Assembly: GCA_023416315.1 (NCBI GenBank)
Contig: JAEZIA010000218.1
Location: 1-11,240 of the forward strand
Reading direction: 5' to 3'
DNA: 11,240 nt
Source of the DNA: Actinomycetes bacterium
Lineage (GTDB): Bacteria > Actinomycetota > Actinomycetes > Mycobacteriales > Mycobacteriaceae
Below the pieces are notes generated by a model. That model searched no databases. It was not told the origin of the DNA and worked only from the letters and a program-made list of their open reading frames with translations. Shown one piece after another: positions 1 through 6,871 of the stretch. The translations under genes were made by a program, and so were the position numbers. Within the stretch, counting starts at the first letter, position 1; each line of letters begins with the position of its first letter.

Positions 1-397
1 CGCTGGTCCGGCGCCGCTGCTTCATCTCCGCCTCGAAGACATGGCGCTGGCCGCCCAGCAGGCGATTCCGCACACCGCGCTCGGCGTCACGCAACACTGA
101 CCAGTAGTTGTCGTCAAATTCCTCGACGATCTGGAAGGTCCACCGGCCGTACAGCACGTTGCGGCCGACCAACTGGGTGGCCAGCTCGTCGGCGACCTCG
201 GGGTGGCCGGCGTCGCGCAGCATGTCGGAGGCATCCCCGATGAGGAAATCCGCCCGGCCCATCAGTTGGTGGAAGGTGTACAGGTGTCCTCGGGCCCGCT
301 CGACGTACTCCAGCGCCTCGGAGAGTTTGCCGACCGATTCGACGGTGCCGTCGTCGACGCCGTCCGGTCGGCGACCCAGCAAGTCGTCGCTGCTCAT
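1..397 (-). CDS. Unrecognised conserved-type protein, C-terminus beyond the window edge
   Basis: An open frame runs from ATG at 397-395 to the left edge without a stop (132 codons visible). The start overlaps the stop of the upstream pyrimidine reductase gene as ATGA, so the two are probably translated as a coupled pair. The visible protein starts MSSDDLLGRRPDG and looks soluble and mainly helical. It is rich in charged residues, has a Tyr/Trp-containing stretch (LYGRWTFQIVEEFDDNYW) and a basic stretch (EMKQRRRTS) near the edge. There is no signal peptide or membrane segment. I do not recognise a domain and assign no function. Codon use matches the neighbours, and competing frames on this stretch are arginine/serine-rich shadows. 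That it is a gene is fairly secure because of the overlap and the protein-like composition; its role is open. Confidence 0.75.
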   Translation of the reverse strand, partial: MSSDDLLGRRPDGVDDGTVESVGKLSEALEYVERARGHLYTFHQLMGRADFLIGDASDMLRDAGHPEVADELATQLVGRNVLYGRWTFQIVEEFDDNYWSVLRDAERGVRNRLLGGQRHVFEAEMKQRRRTS

Positions 398-1137
398 GTG
401 CTGGGCTGCCGCTCGTTGCGCCGGATGTAGCGCAGGTAGACGTAGTCATCGAGGGTCACGACGTGGCCGAGCGTGAGCCGGGTCGGGATCGGCAGCGCGG
501 GCGCGCCGGGCCGGGCCGTGGTGGCGGTCGCGGCAAGGGTGGGGGAGATGGTCAGGCACATCTCGTCGACGAGGTCGCCCGCGACGAGTTCGTCGAGCAG
601 GGTGGGACCGCCTTCGCACAAGATCCGGCGCATGCCCCTGGCCTGCAGCGCGCGCAACGCGGCCGTCAGGTTGACCGCACTGTCCCCGGCGATCAGCAGG
701 TCGGCATGCTCGGCGAGTTGCGGGCGGTCGCGCGCCACGAGCGCGGTGGTGACCAGGATGGGCCGCTGCGCGGGCTCGGCGAACAGCGAGGCGGGGACGC
801 GACCGGTATGGGTCACCACCGCGATCGGCGGGATCGCGTCGGTGCCCCAGCGGTCCCGGCGTTCGGCGACCTGGTCGGCCGTCAGGCGGACGGGGCCGTA
901 GCCCTCGGCCCGCACCGTCCCCGCGCCGACCAGCACGACGTCGGCGTAGCCGCGCAGCGCGAGCAGTAGGTTCTGGTCGTTGGCGTCCGAGAGTGGTCCG
1001 GCCACCCCGTCGAACGAAGCGGCGCCGTCCAGCGACATGATCATGTTGGCGCGCAGCCCGTCGGGTGGGTCGCGGTACAGCGCAACCAACTCCTCCGGTG
1101 CGGTAGCCGGCTTCGGCTGGGGCACCGCCTGGGTCAT
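394..1137 (-). CDS. Pyrimidine reductase family protein (RibD C-terminal domain only)
   Basis: A 247-residue protein made of a single RibD C-terminal/DHFR-like domain. Visible family motifs are RANMIMSLDG (about residues 29-38), VLVGAGTVRAEGYG (68-81) and RRILCEGGPTLLDEL (170-184), the last being the NADPH-binding segment. The cytidine-deaminase-like domain of bifunctional RibD is absent. The family reduces 5-amino-6-ribosylamino-uracil phosphate in riboflavin synthesis. Stand-alone actinobacterial members such as Rv2671 are related, and that protein has been linked to dihydrofolate reductase activity, so the substrate here is uncertain. I chose ATG at 1137 because a weak GGGTAGAG lies about 7 nt upstream; GTG at 1143 would sit almost on it. 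The HAD gene ends about 40 nt upstream on the same strand, and the unknown gene overlaps the 3' end as ATGA, suggesting one operon. Confidence 0.88.
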   Translation of the reverse strand: MTQAVPQPKPATAPEELVALYRDPPDGLRANMIMSLDGAASFDGVAGPLSDANDQNLLLALRGYADVVLVGAGTVRAEGYGPVRLTADQVAERRDRWGTDAIPPIAVVTHTGRVPASLFAEPAQRPILVTTALVARDRPQLAEHADLLIAGDSAVNLTAALRALQARGMRRILCEGGPTLLDELVAGDLVDEMCLTISPTLAATATTARPGAPALPIPTRLTLGHVVTLDDYVYLRYIRRNERQPST

Positions 1138-1177
1138 GGGCACTCTCTACCCGGCGCTGCGGGGGGCGAAACCCGCC

Positions 1178-1843
1178 TCAGAGCAGTCCGCTGACCGGTG
1201 AGTCGCCGAGCTTGTCGAGCAGCTGCGCCGCGTCGTCGAAAACGGCTGCGGCCCCGGCGGTCTCGAGCTCACCGCGGGATACGCCGCCGGACAGCACCCC
1301 GATGCAGGGGACCCCCGCGCGGGCGCTGGCCTCGACGTCCCAGACCGTGTCGCCGATGAACACCGCCTGCTCCGCCGCCACCCCGGCCTTGTCCAGCGCG
1401 ACGTGCACGATGTCGGGTCGGGGCTTGGCCTGCTCGACATCCTCGGAGGAGGTGATGGCCGAGACCAGCTCGTCGCAACCCAGCGTCTTGCGCAGCAGGG
1501 CCAGTTCGTTCTCCGGAGCCGAGGTCGCCAGCACCACCTGCAGGCCGAGGTCGGCGACTCGCGCCAGCAGGTCGCGCGCGCCCGGCAGCGGGGTCAATAG
1601 CTCCGCGCTGGCCTCATAGTGGCGGGTGTGTGCGTCCTTGAGCTGCTTGCGCACGTCGTCGTCGGCGCCGTTGGATAGCTCCTCGACCAGGGTGGACCCG
1701 TCCATGCCGATCGAGCGGTGGATGTGCCAGGCCTGCACCGGCAGACCGACCTCGTGGAACGCCTGCTGCCAGGCGTGGACGTGAAGATAATTCGAGTCGA
1801 CGAGGGTGCCGTCGATGTCGAAGAGCACGGCGGGCGTTGTCAT
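1178..1843 (-). CDS. HAD-superfamily hydrolase, phosphoglycolate phosphatase/beta-phosphoglucomutase-like
   Basis: A 221-residue cytosolic haloacid dehalogenase fold protein with all four HAD motifs. Motif I is FDIDGTLVDSN, with nucleophile D9 and acid/base D11. Motif II is VLATSAPE, with T107/S108. The motif III lysine is K140 in KPRPD. Motif IV is IGDTVWDVEAS, with D165 and D169. Residues about 15-85 form a helical C1-type cap, placing it with small-molecule phosphatases or phosphomutases rather than protein phosphatases. The substrate cannot be read from sequence. The open frame extends upstream to 1918, but the extra residues are not HAD-like, and ATG at 1843 puts motif I at residue 9, as is usual. 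There is no clear ribosome binding site; a TATACC box 7 nt before the ATG suggests a leaderless transcript. It lies between the TetR regulator and the pyrimidine reductase on the same strand. Confidence 0.9.
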   Translation of the reverse strand: MTTPAVLFDIDGTLVDSNYLHVHAWQQAFHEVGLPVQAWHIHRSIGMDGSTLVEELSNGADDDVRKQLKDAHTRHYEASAELLTPLPGARDLLARVADLGLQVVLATSAPENELALLRKTLGCDELVSAITSSEDVEQAKPRPDIVHVALDKAGVAAEQAVFIGDTVWDVEASARAGVPCIGVLSGGVSRGELETAGAAAVFDDAAQLLDKLGDSPVSGLL

Positions 1844-1860
1844 GCGGGTCGGTATACCCA
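1844..1860 (-). promoter_or_regulatory. Possible promoter for a leaderless HAD hydrolase mRNA
   Basis: On the minus strand TGGGTATACC is followed by 7 nt and then the ATG at 1843. A -10 box TATACC (1856-1851) this close would start transcription at or next to the A of ATG, an arrangement common in mycobacteria. The sixth base is C rather than T and no -35 box is seen, so support is limited. GGTATACC is also an 8-bp palindrome. Confidence 0.3.
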
Positions 1861-1918
1861 GTTGGCGAGCGCCCAGCCTGCACGTGTTGTCGCCGCCACT
1901 CGGGCGATGTGACAGCAC

Positions 1919-2623
1919 CTACTGTGTGGGCGCCTCGCCGGCGTCATCCGCGGCCTTGGGTTGCCAATCGTTGACGCCGACGGTGATCATTCGCAGCTGT
2001 TTGACCGCGGTGCGTTTGATCTCGTCCAGCGCGGCCGGGTCATGGGCGTCCTCGATGGCCTCGGCGATGATGATCATCGAATTCACGAACAGGCTGGCGA
2101 GGATGTTGAGGTCCTCGGTGCTCCAGGTGTTCAGCGCGGGGAAGCGCGCCAGGTCGGTGGCGAGCTCCGAGGTGATCAACCGGATCTCGGTGCGAATCGC
2201 ATACCGCAGCACGGTCACGCCGCTGGAGCGCTCGCGGCCGATGAACCGCCAGTGCTCCCGCTGCTCGGCCACGCCTGCCACCAGCATGTCCACCGTGGAT
2301 TCGATCACCCGGTTCGGGTCGAGCTTGCCCGCGCGGGCGCTGCGCAGCATCTCCCGCAGCGTGCGGAACGACTCGTCGATGAGCACCAGGCCGAGGGCCT
2401 CCATCGACTCGAAATGCCGGTAGAACGCCGCGGGCACGATGCCCGCCTCCCGGGTGACTTCCCGCAGGCTCAGTCCGCTGAAGCTGCGCTCGTCGAGCAA
2501 CTTGAGGGCGGCCGCGATGATGGCCCGGCGAGTGGCCTCCTTGCGCTCTTCCCGGGAGGGCGCTTCCCGGGAGCGGGACTTCCCTGAACGCTCCCGACGT
2601 GAGCTCGGCGTACGACTGTTCAC
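1919..2623 (-). CDS. TetR-family regulator of the FabR/DesT type
   Basis: A 234-residue TetR-family repressor. After a basic N-terminal tail of about 25 residues comes the DNA-binding domain, with helix-turn-helix about residues 51-70 (LSLREVTREAGIVPAAFYRH). This stretch, the following ALGLVLIDES, the RERSS segment and the C-terminal VKQLRMITVG segment closely resemble E. coli FabR as I remember it. FabR and Pseudomonas DesT sense long-chain acyl thioesters and control unsaturated fatty-acid genes. Divergent reductase-desaturase genes fit that job. I chose GTG at 2623: it leaves 70 bp between divergent starts, whereas ATG at 2677 leaves only 16. GGTAGGG lies 9 nt upstream as a possible ribosome binding site; the same bases contain TAGGGT, which could instead be a -10 box for a near-leaderless mRNA. 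The 16-bp palindrome overlaps this start, so autoregulation is likely. Confidence 0.9.
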   Translation of the reverse strand: MNSRTPSSRRERSGKSRSREAPSREERKEATRRAIIAAALKLLDERSFSGLSLREVTREAGIVPAAFYRHFESMEALGLVLIDESFRTLREMLRSARAGKLDPNRVIESTVDMLVAGVAEQREHWRFIGRERSSGVTVLRYAIRTEIRLITSELATDLARFPALNTWSTEDLNILASLFVNSMIIIAEAIEDAHDPAALDEIKRTAVKQLRMITVGVNDWQPKAADDAGEAPTQ

Positions 2624-2633
2624 TGTTGTGAAC
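2618..2633. promoter_or_regulatory. Perfect 16-bp inverted repeat, probable operator of the TetR regulator
   Basis: GTTCAC-TGTT-GTGAAC has perfect 6-bp arms and a 4-nt spacer. It lies in the divergent gap between the TetR and reductase genes and covers the TetR GTG start at 2623-2621. Size and symmetry suit a TetR dimer. Binding is inferred from position and symmetry. Confidence 0.65.
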
Positions 2634-2693
2634 CCTACCACAGACTGGCCGGATTCCTTGACGACGTGCACGTTCATCCCGGACGGTGTACAT

Positions 2694-3740
2694 ATGTTCA
2701 CTGAAACGTTCACCGAGAAGGTGCTTCGCTCACCGCTGGTTGAGCTGCTCACCGGTCCGCATGGCGTCGACCGGTACACCGAGCTGGTGGACCCGACCTG
2801 GACCACCGACCCGCGGGCCAAAATCGTCGACGTGCGCCGGACCACCCCGCGCAGCGTCACGCTGGTGCTCGCCCCGAATGCGGCCGTCACCGGGTACCGG
2901 GCCGGCCAGCATCTGAACCTGACCGTCGAGATCGACGGCCGTCGCCACACGCGGTGCTATTCCCCGGCCAGCGCGGAGGGCGCCCGGCACATCGAGCTGA
3001 CGATCGGGTGCCACGACGGCGGCCTGGTGTCTGCGCACCTCTACCGGCACGCCCGCCCGGGCATGGTCGTCGACCTCTCCGATCCGGCCGGCGACTTCGT
3101 GCTGCCCGAGCCGCGGCCCCGCCGCATCCTGTTCGTCTCCGGTGGCAGCGGCATCACCCCGGTGATGTCCATGCTGCGCACCCTGCAGGCCGAAGGCTTC
3201 GACGGCGAGATCGCGTTCGTCCACTACGCCCGCACGCCGGCCGAAGCTTGCTACCGCGCCGAACTCGCCGCGACGGGAGTCCGGGTGCTGCACGGCTACA
3301 CCCGCTCACCCGGCGGCGAGCTCGAGGGCCGGTTCGGCGCCGAACACCTGCAGATCGCCATGCCCGATCCGGACGCTGTGTTCGTCTGCGGTCCACCGGC
3401 GCTTGTCGACGCGGTGCGCGAGCAGTGCCCGGGCGCGTTGTCGGAGAGCTTCGTTGCGGTGCCGTTCGTGATCCCCGACGCCCCGTCGGGCGGCCGAATC
3501 AGCTTCACCGACAGCGGGATCGACGCGCAAGACGACGGGCGGCCCCTGCTCGATCAGGCTGAGGATGCCGGCCTGAACCCCACCAGCGGGTGCCGGATGG
3601 GGATCTGCCACACCTGCACCCGCCGCAAGCACCGCGGTGCGGTGCGCAACCTGACCACCGGAGCGATCTCCACGGCCGACGAGGAGGACGTGCAGATCTG
3701 CGTGTCCGTGCCCGTCGGTGACGTCGACATATCGCTGTAA
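2694..3740 (+). CDS. Ferredoxin-type oxidoreductase (FAD, NAD(P)H, 2Fe-2S), partner of the desaturase
   Basis: A 348-residue electron-transfer protein with three modules. The FAD-binding domain has RCYSPAS at 87-93. The NAD(P)-binding domain has SGGSGITP around 149-156 and CGPP at 232-235. A C-terminal plant-type 2Fe-2S domain has cysteines C300-x4-C305-x2-C308 and C336. The M. tuberculosis counterpart Rv3230c passes electrons from NADPH to the stearoyl-CoA desaturase DesA3. The gene order here, reductase then desaturase 18 nt later, is the same, so this protein very probably feeds the next gene product. I chose ATG at 2694, with GGACGG 7 nt upstream. The frame stays open upstream to 2439, but that part lies antisense to the TetR gene and is serine/arginine-rich. 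GTTCAC repeats lie on the start codon and suggest repression by the divergent TetR protein. Confidence 0.93.
   Translation: MFTETFTEKVLRSPLVELLTGPHGVDRYTELVDPTWTTDPRAKIVDVRRTTPRSVTLVLAPNAAVTGYRAGQHLNLTVEIDGRRHTRCYSPASAEGARHIELTIGCHDGGLVSAHLYRHARPGMVVDLSDPAGDFVLPEPRPRRILFVSGGSGITPVMSMLRTLQAEGFDGEIAFVHYARTPAEACYRAELAATGVRVLHGYTRSPGGELEGRFGAEHLQIAMPDPDAVFVCGPPALVDAVREQCPGALSESFVAVPFVIPDAPSGGRISFTDSGIDAQDDGRPLLDQAEDAGLNPTSGCRMGICHTCTRRKHRGAVRNLTTGAISTADEEDVQICVSVPVGDVDISL
2696..2713 (+). promoter_or_regulatory. GTTCAC direct repeats over the reductase start codon
   Basis: GTTCAC occurs at 2696-2701 and again at 2708-2713, starting 12 bp apart, about one helical turn. TTCA-C-TGAA also makes a short inverted repeat at 2697-2705. 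The half-site is the same as in the perfect palindrome at 2618-2633, and another GTTCA lies at 2672-2676. This could be a secondary operator; the overlap with coding sequence limits confidence. Confidence 0.4.
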
Positions 3741-3758
3741 TGAGCTGAAGGGAAAACC

Positions 3759-4856
3759 ATGAGCACCCAACGCATCACACTGACCCGCGAGCAGGCCGAC
3801 GCGTTCGGCCGGGAACTCGACGCCATCAAGGAGCGGGTGATCGCCGACCTCGGCCAGACCGATGTCGACTACATCCGCCGGGTCATCAAGACCCAGCGGG
3901 CAATGGAGATCGGCGGCCGCGCCCTGCTGATGGCCGGTATCTTCCCGCCGGCCTGGCTGGCCGGCACCGCGCTGCTCGGGATCTCGAAGATCCTGGACAA
4001 TATGGAGATCGGCCACAACGTCATGCATGGGCAGTACGAGTGGACCGGAGACCCGGCGTTGCGCGGCCGCACTTTCGAGTGGGACACCGCGTGCCCGGCC
4101 GATCAATGGCGGCACTCGCACAACTACTCGCACCACACGTTCACCAACATCGTCGGCATGGACCGCGACATCGGTTACGGCATCCTGCGGATGAGCCCCG
4201 ATCAGCGGTGGCACCCCTACTACCTCGGCAACCCGCTGTACGCGTTCCTGCTGATGGTGCTGTTCCAGTACGGCGTCGCGCTGCACGAACTCGAGACCGA
4301 GCGCATCCGCTCCGGGGAGATCTCGCTGGACGACAAGCGTGACGTGCTGCGCGAGATCTGGCGCAAGACCCGCCGCCAGCTGTTGAAGGACTACGTCGCC
4401 TTCCCGCTGCTGGCCGGGCCGTTCGCGCCGTTCGTCTTCACCGGCAACCTGACGGCGAACCTGATGCGCAACATCTGGTCGTACGCGATCATCTTCTGCG
4501 GTCATTTCCCGGACGGCACACAGGAATTCACCGTCGAAGAGACCCGAAACGAGACGCGCGGCCAGTGGTACTTCCGGCAGGTGCTCGGCTCGGCCAACCT
4601 GACCGGTGGCAAGCTGTTCCACATTCTGTCGGGCAACCTGTCGCACCAAATCGAGCACCACCTGTTCCCCGACCTACCGGCCCGGCGGTACGCCGAGATG
4701 GCTCCGGACGTCCGCGAGGTGTGTGAGCGTTACGGGATTCCCTACAACGCCGGTCCGCTGCCCAAGCAGTTCGGCACCGTGGTCCGCAAGATCGTCAAGC
4801 TGGCGTTGCCCGGCAAGCAGCGCCGCGAGGCCGACGCGATCGCGGTGGCCGCCTGA
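3759..4856 (+). CDS. Membrane fatty acid (acyl-CoA) desaturase, DesA3-like
   Basis: A 365-residue integral-membrane di-iron desaturase. The three histidine boxes are complete: HNVMH at 86-90, HNYSHH at 121-126 with an extra H119, and HQIEHH at 296-301. Hydrophobic segments around 52-76, 155-172 and 205-245 fit membrane anchoring. The protein resembles M. tuberculosis DesA3 (Rv3229c), which makes oleoyl-CoA from stearoyl-CoA using the Rv3230c reductase, but lacks DesA3's long C-terminal tail (about 427 residues there). The exact position of the double bond cannot be proven from sequence. The last residues, IAVAA, resemble the C-terminal LAA reported as a degradation signal in DesA3. GAAGGGA lies 5 nt before the ATG, and the reductase ends 18 nt upstream with TAA followed by TGA, so the two are co-transcribed. 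The stop codon directly abuts that of the convergent glycosyltransferase gene. Confidence 0.94.
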   Translation: MSTQRITLTREQADAFGRELDAIKERVIADLGQTDVDYIRRVIKTQRAMEIGGRALLMAGIFPPAWLAGTALLGISKILDNMEIGHNVMHGQYEWTGDPALRGRTFEWDTACPADQWRHSHNYSHHTFTNIVGMDRDIGYGILRMSPDQRWHPYYLGNPLYAFLLMVLFQYGVALHELETERIRSGEISLDDKRDVLREIWRKTRRQLLKDYVAFPLLAGPFAPFVFTGNLTANLMRNIWSYAIIFCGHFPDGTQEFTVEETRNETRGQWYFRQVLGSANLTGGKLFHILSGNLSHQIEHHLFPDLPARRYAEMAPDVREVCERYGIPYNAGPLPKQFGTVVRKIVKLALPGKQRREADAIAVAA

Positions 4857-6752
4857 CTATTTCGGTTTGGACAGGTCGTAGACGTCGTCATCGCCGATCT
4901 GGGTGACCGGGAACGTCGCGGTCACCCAGTCGGTGATGGTCGCGTGATCGCGGTCGGTGCCCGGCCACCCGCCGGCCTTGCCCCGCCAGTCCTTCTCGAC
5001 GATGTAGTAGCCCACCTTTCCGGCGGCGACATCGGCCTTGAACTGGCCCAGGCTCGGCGCCGGATCGCGACCGGTGAACCCGCCAATCGCCATCAGCGCT
5101 GTGCCGGTAGACAATTCGAGTCCAGCGGCGGCAGACGAGCCGGAGATCGCCGCCGACCACGTCGACGTGGTGTCGCGCAGCAGCGCATCGAGCTTCGGGT
5201 TGTCCTGCGGCTGGCCGAACGCGTGTGCGCCGAACGCCGGACGGAACGGCCCGACCGTGGGGCCGCCGCCGTGATGGGTCACGCCGAGGGTGGCCACCGC
5301 ATATGCCGCCGGACCGGCCAGCACCGCCACCACACCCAGCGAGGCGGCGGCGATCGTCACCCGCTGCCGCCGCGGTGCCGAGATCGCGAAAGCAACCGCG
5401 GCCAGCACACTCACGGCCAGGATCGTCCACCGCAGTGGCGGCAACCAATTCTCGTTGCGGCCCAACACCCACCAACTCCAGATGCCGGTCACCGCGATCA
5501 GCAGGGGCAACCCGGCGCGGCCCAAGGCGGACTGGCGGCGGGCCCACATCTCCTGCGCACCGATCGCCACCGTCGCGGCCACCGCGGGAGCCAGCGACAG
5601 GCAGTAGTACGGGTGCACCATGCCTTTCATGTAGCTGAGCACCAGGCCGTCGACCACCAGCCAGCCACCGAACAGCAGCACGCCGGCCCGCACCGGGTCC
5701 GTGCGCGGCGCGCGCCCGCGCGCGATCAGCACCAGCACCAGTGCAAGCAGGGCGGCCGGAACTAGCCAGCCGATCTCGAAACCGAACTCACCGGCGAACA
5801 GCCGGCTGAGCCCTTCCTTCTGGCCCATACCGCCGAAGCCGCCGGGGTGCCGGAGCTGGTCGCCCGCCGAGTTGCCGAGCGGGTCACCCGGCCCGAAGGT
5901 CATGTGATTGTGGCCGAGCACGCGCGCAAATCCGTTGTAGCCAAGCACCAGGTTCATGAAGTTGTTGTCGGTCGACCCGGCGATATAGGGCCGTGACGAC
6001 GCCGGCCACACCAGGGTGAGCACCACGAACCAGCCGGCCGAGACCCCGAACGCGGCGGCGGCGCCGAGCAGGTGCTTGCAGCGGACGCGCGGCGTTGTCG
6101 GCGCCGCGACCAGATACGCCAGCCCGAGCGCAGGTGCGATCATCAGGCCTTCGAGCATTTTGGCCAGGAACGCGAATCCCAGTGCGACACCGGCCCAGGC
6201 CAGCCACTTGCCGCTGGCCCGCTCCAGTGCCCGCACGGTGCAGTACGCCGCAGCGGTCATCAGCAGCACCATCGCGGCGTCGGGATTGTTGAACCGGAAC
6301 ATCAGGGCGGCCACCGGTGTCAACGCCAGTGCCGCCCCCGCCAGCAGACCGGCACGCGGGCCGCAGAGGCGGGTGACGGCGGCGTACAGCAGCGCGACGG
6401 CGGCCACCGCCATCAGCGCCTCGGGGATCAGCATGCTGGCGCTGCTGAACCCGAACAGCTGACCCGACAGGCCCATCACCCACTGCGACACCGGCGGCTT
6501 GTCGACGGTGATGAAGTTGGCCGAGTCGAGCGAGCCGAAGAGCAGCGCCTCCCAGTTCTTGGACCCGGCCGCGGCGGAACCGGCGTAGAACTGGTTTCCC
6601 ATCCCGTTGACGGTGATGTTCCACAGGTACATGACCGCGGTTGCGACGAGCAGGACCGCCAGTCCGGCACGTTCTGAGCGCGACGGTCGTGGCGCCGCGG
6701 CGGCCACCTCGGTGGTGTCCTGCGGCGCTTCGGCCGGAAACGTCGTTGTCAC
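4857..6752 (-). CDS. ArnT-like GT-C membrane glycosyltransferase (GT39/PMT_2 type)
   Basis: A 631-residue polytopic membrane protein. A cytoplasmic N-terminus of about 28 residues leads to a first membrane helix (about 28-46). A large first extracytoplasmic loop (about 47-100) with LDSANFITVDKPPVSQW is typical of ArnT/PMT-type enzymes. About ten to twelve further hydrophobic segments follow to about residue 490. FRFNNPDA at about 152-159 and a Gly/Asn-rich loop near 255-315 also fit the group. The C-terminal 140 residues are soluble and probably lie outside the membrane. Such enzymes use polyprenyl-phosphate sugars to glycosylate lipids, glycans or proteins of the envelope; the acceptor is unknown. 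The start is GTG at 6752, and no strong ribosome binding site is seen. A TANNNT match, TAGGTT (6796-6791 on this strand), is a weak promoter candidate. It converges on the desaturase gene with no intergenic base. Confidence 0.88.
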   Translation of the reverse strand: MTTTFPAEAPQDTTEVAAAAPRPSRSERAGLAVLLVATAVMYLWNITVNGMGNQFYAGSAAAGSKNWEALLFGSLDSANFITVDKPPVSQWVMGLSGQLFGFSSASMLIPEALMAVAAVALLYAAVTRLCGPRAGLLAGAALALTPVAALMFRFNNPDAAMVLLMTAAAYCTVRALERASGKWLAWAGVALGFAFLAKMLEGLMIAPALGLAYLVAAPTTPRVRCKHLLGAAAAFGVSAGWFVVLTLVWPASSRPYIAGSTDNNFMNLVLGYNGFARVLGHNHMTFGPGDPLGNSAGDQLRHPGGFGGMGQKEGLSRLFAGEFGFEIGWLVPAALLALVLVLIARGRAPRTDPVRAGVLLFGGWLVVDGLVLSYMKGMVHPYYCLSLAPAVAATVAIGAQEMWARRQSALGRAGLPLLIAVTGIWSWWVLGRNENWLPPLRWTILAVSVLAAVAFAISAPRRQRVTIAAASLGVVAVLAGPAAYAVATLGVTHHGGGPTVGPFRPAFGAHAFGQPQDNPKLDALLRDTTSTWSAAISGSSAAAGLELSTGTALMAIGGFTGRDPAPSLGQFKADVAAGKVGYYIVEKDWRGKAGGWPGTDRDHATITDWVTATFPVTQIGDDDVYDLSKPK

Positions 6753-6819
6753 ACAACTATTGACCCATTTCAGCCTGACCGTTGACTGCGAACCTACTGG
6801 GGGCGTCGTAGCCGATCCG

Positions 6820-6841
6820 GCACCGGACCGTTATCCGGTGC
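6820..6841. repeat. Inverted repeat in the divergent gap before the His-rich membrane protein
   Basis: GCACCGG (6820-6826) and CCGGTGC (6835-6841) are perfect 7-bp arms around an 8-nt AT-containing spacer. They lie in the 119-bp gap between the glycosyltransferase and the His-rich membrane protein. It could be an operator or an RNA hairpin for one of them. In GC-rich DNA such a repeat can occur by chance. Confidence 0.35.
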
Positions 6842-6871
6842 TGCTCGTCGCGGCGGGCCCGCAATGCGACC

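Noticed and set aside
114..449. 111-codon minus-strand frame at the left end
   Set aside because: It overlaps the better frame that starts with the ATGA overlap at 397 and has an Arg/Gly/Pro-rich shadow composition.
2439..2693. Upstream extension of the reductase reading frame
   Set aside because: It lies antisense to the TetR helix-turn-helix coding region, is rich in Ser and Arg with no domain, and ATG 2694 has a ribosome binding site and gives a family-like start.
2624..2950. N-terminal extension of the TetR frame, including ATG at 2677
   Set aside because: Beyond 2694 it runs antisense through the reductase gene. ATG 2677 would leave only 16 bp for two divergent promoters. It remains a minor alternative.
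3306..4661. A 451-codon open frame on the minus strand opposite the reductase and desaturase
   Set aside because: It is a GC-rich shadow frame. The plus strand has intact cofactor motifs and histidine boxes across the whole stretch.
4944..5765. Long plus-strand open frame opposite the glycosyltransferase
   Set aside because: The composition is Arg/Gln/His/Pro-rich with no membrane or domain pattern, while the opposite strand encodes a coherent polytopic protein.
6794..6811. CTAC-N10-GTAG with a G-run, faintly like a CsoR copper operator
   Set aside because: Arms are only 4 bp and the C-run half of a CsoR-type site is missing; no csoR gene is seen.
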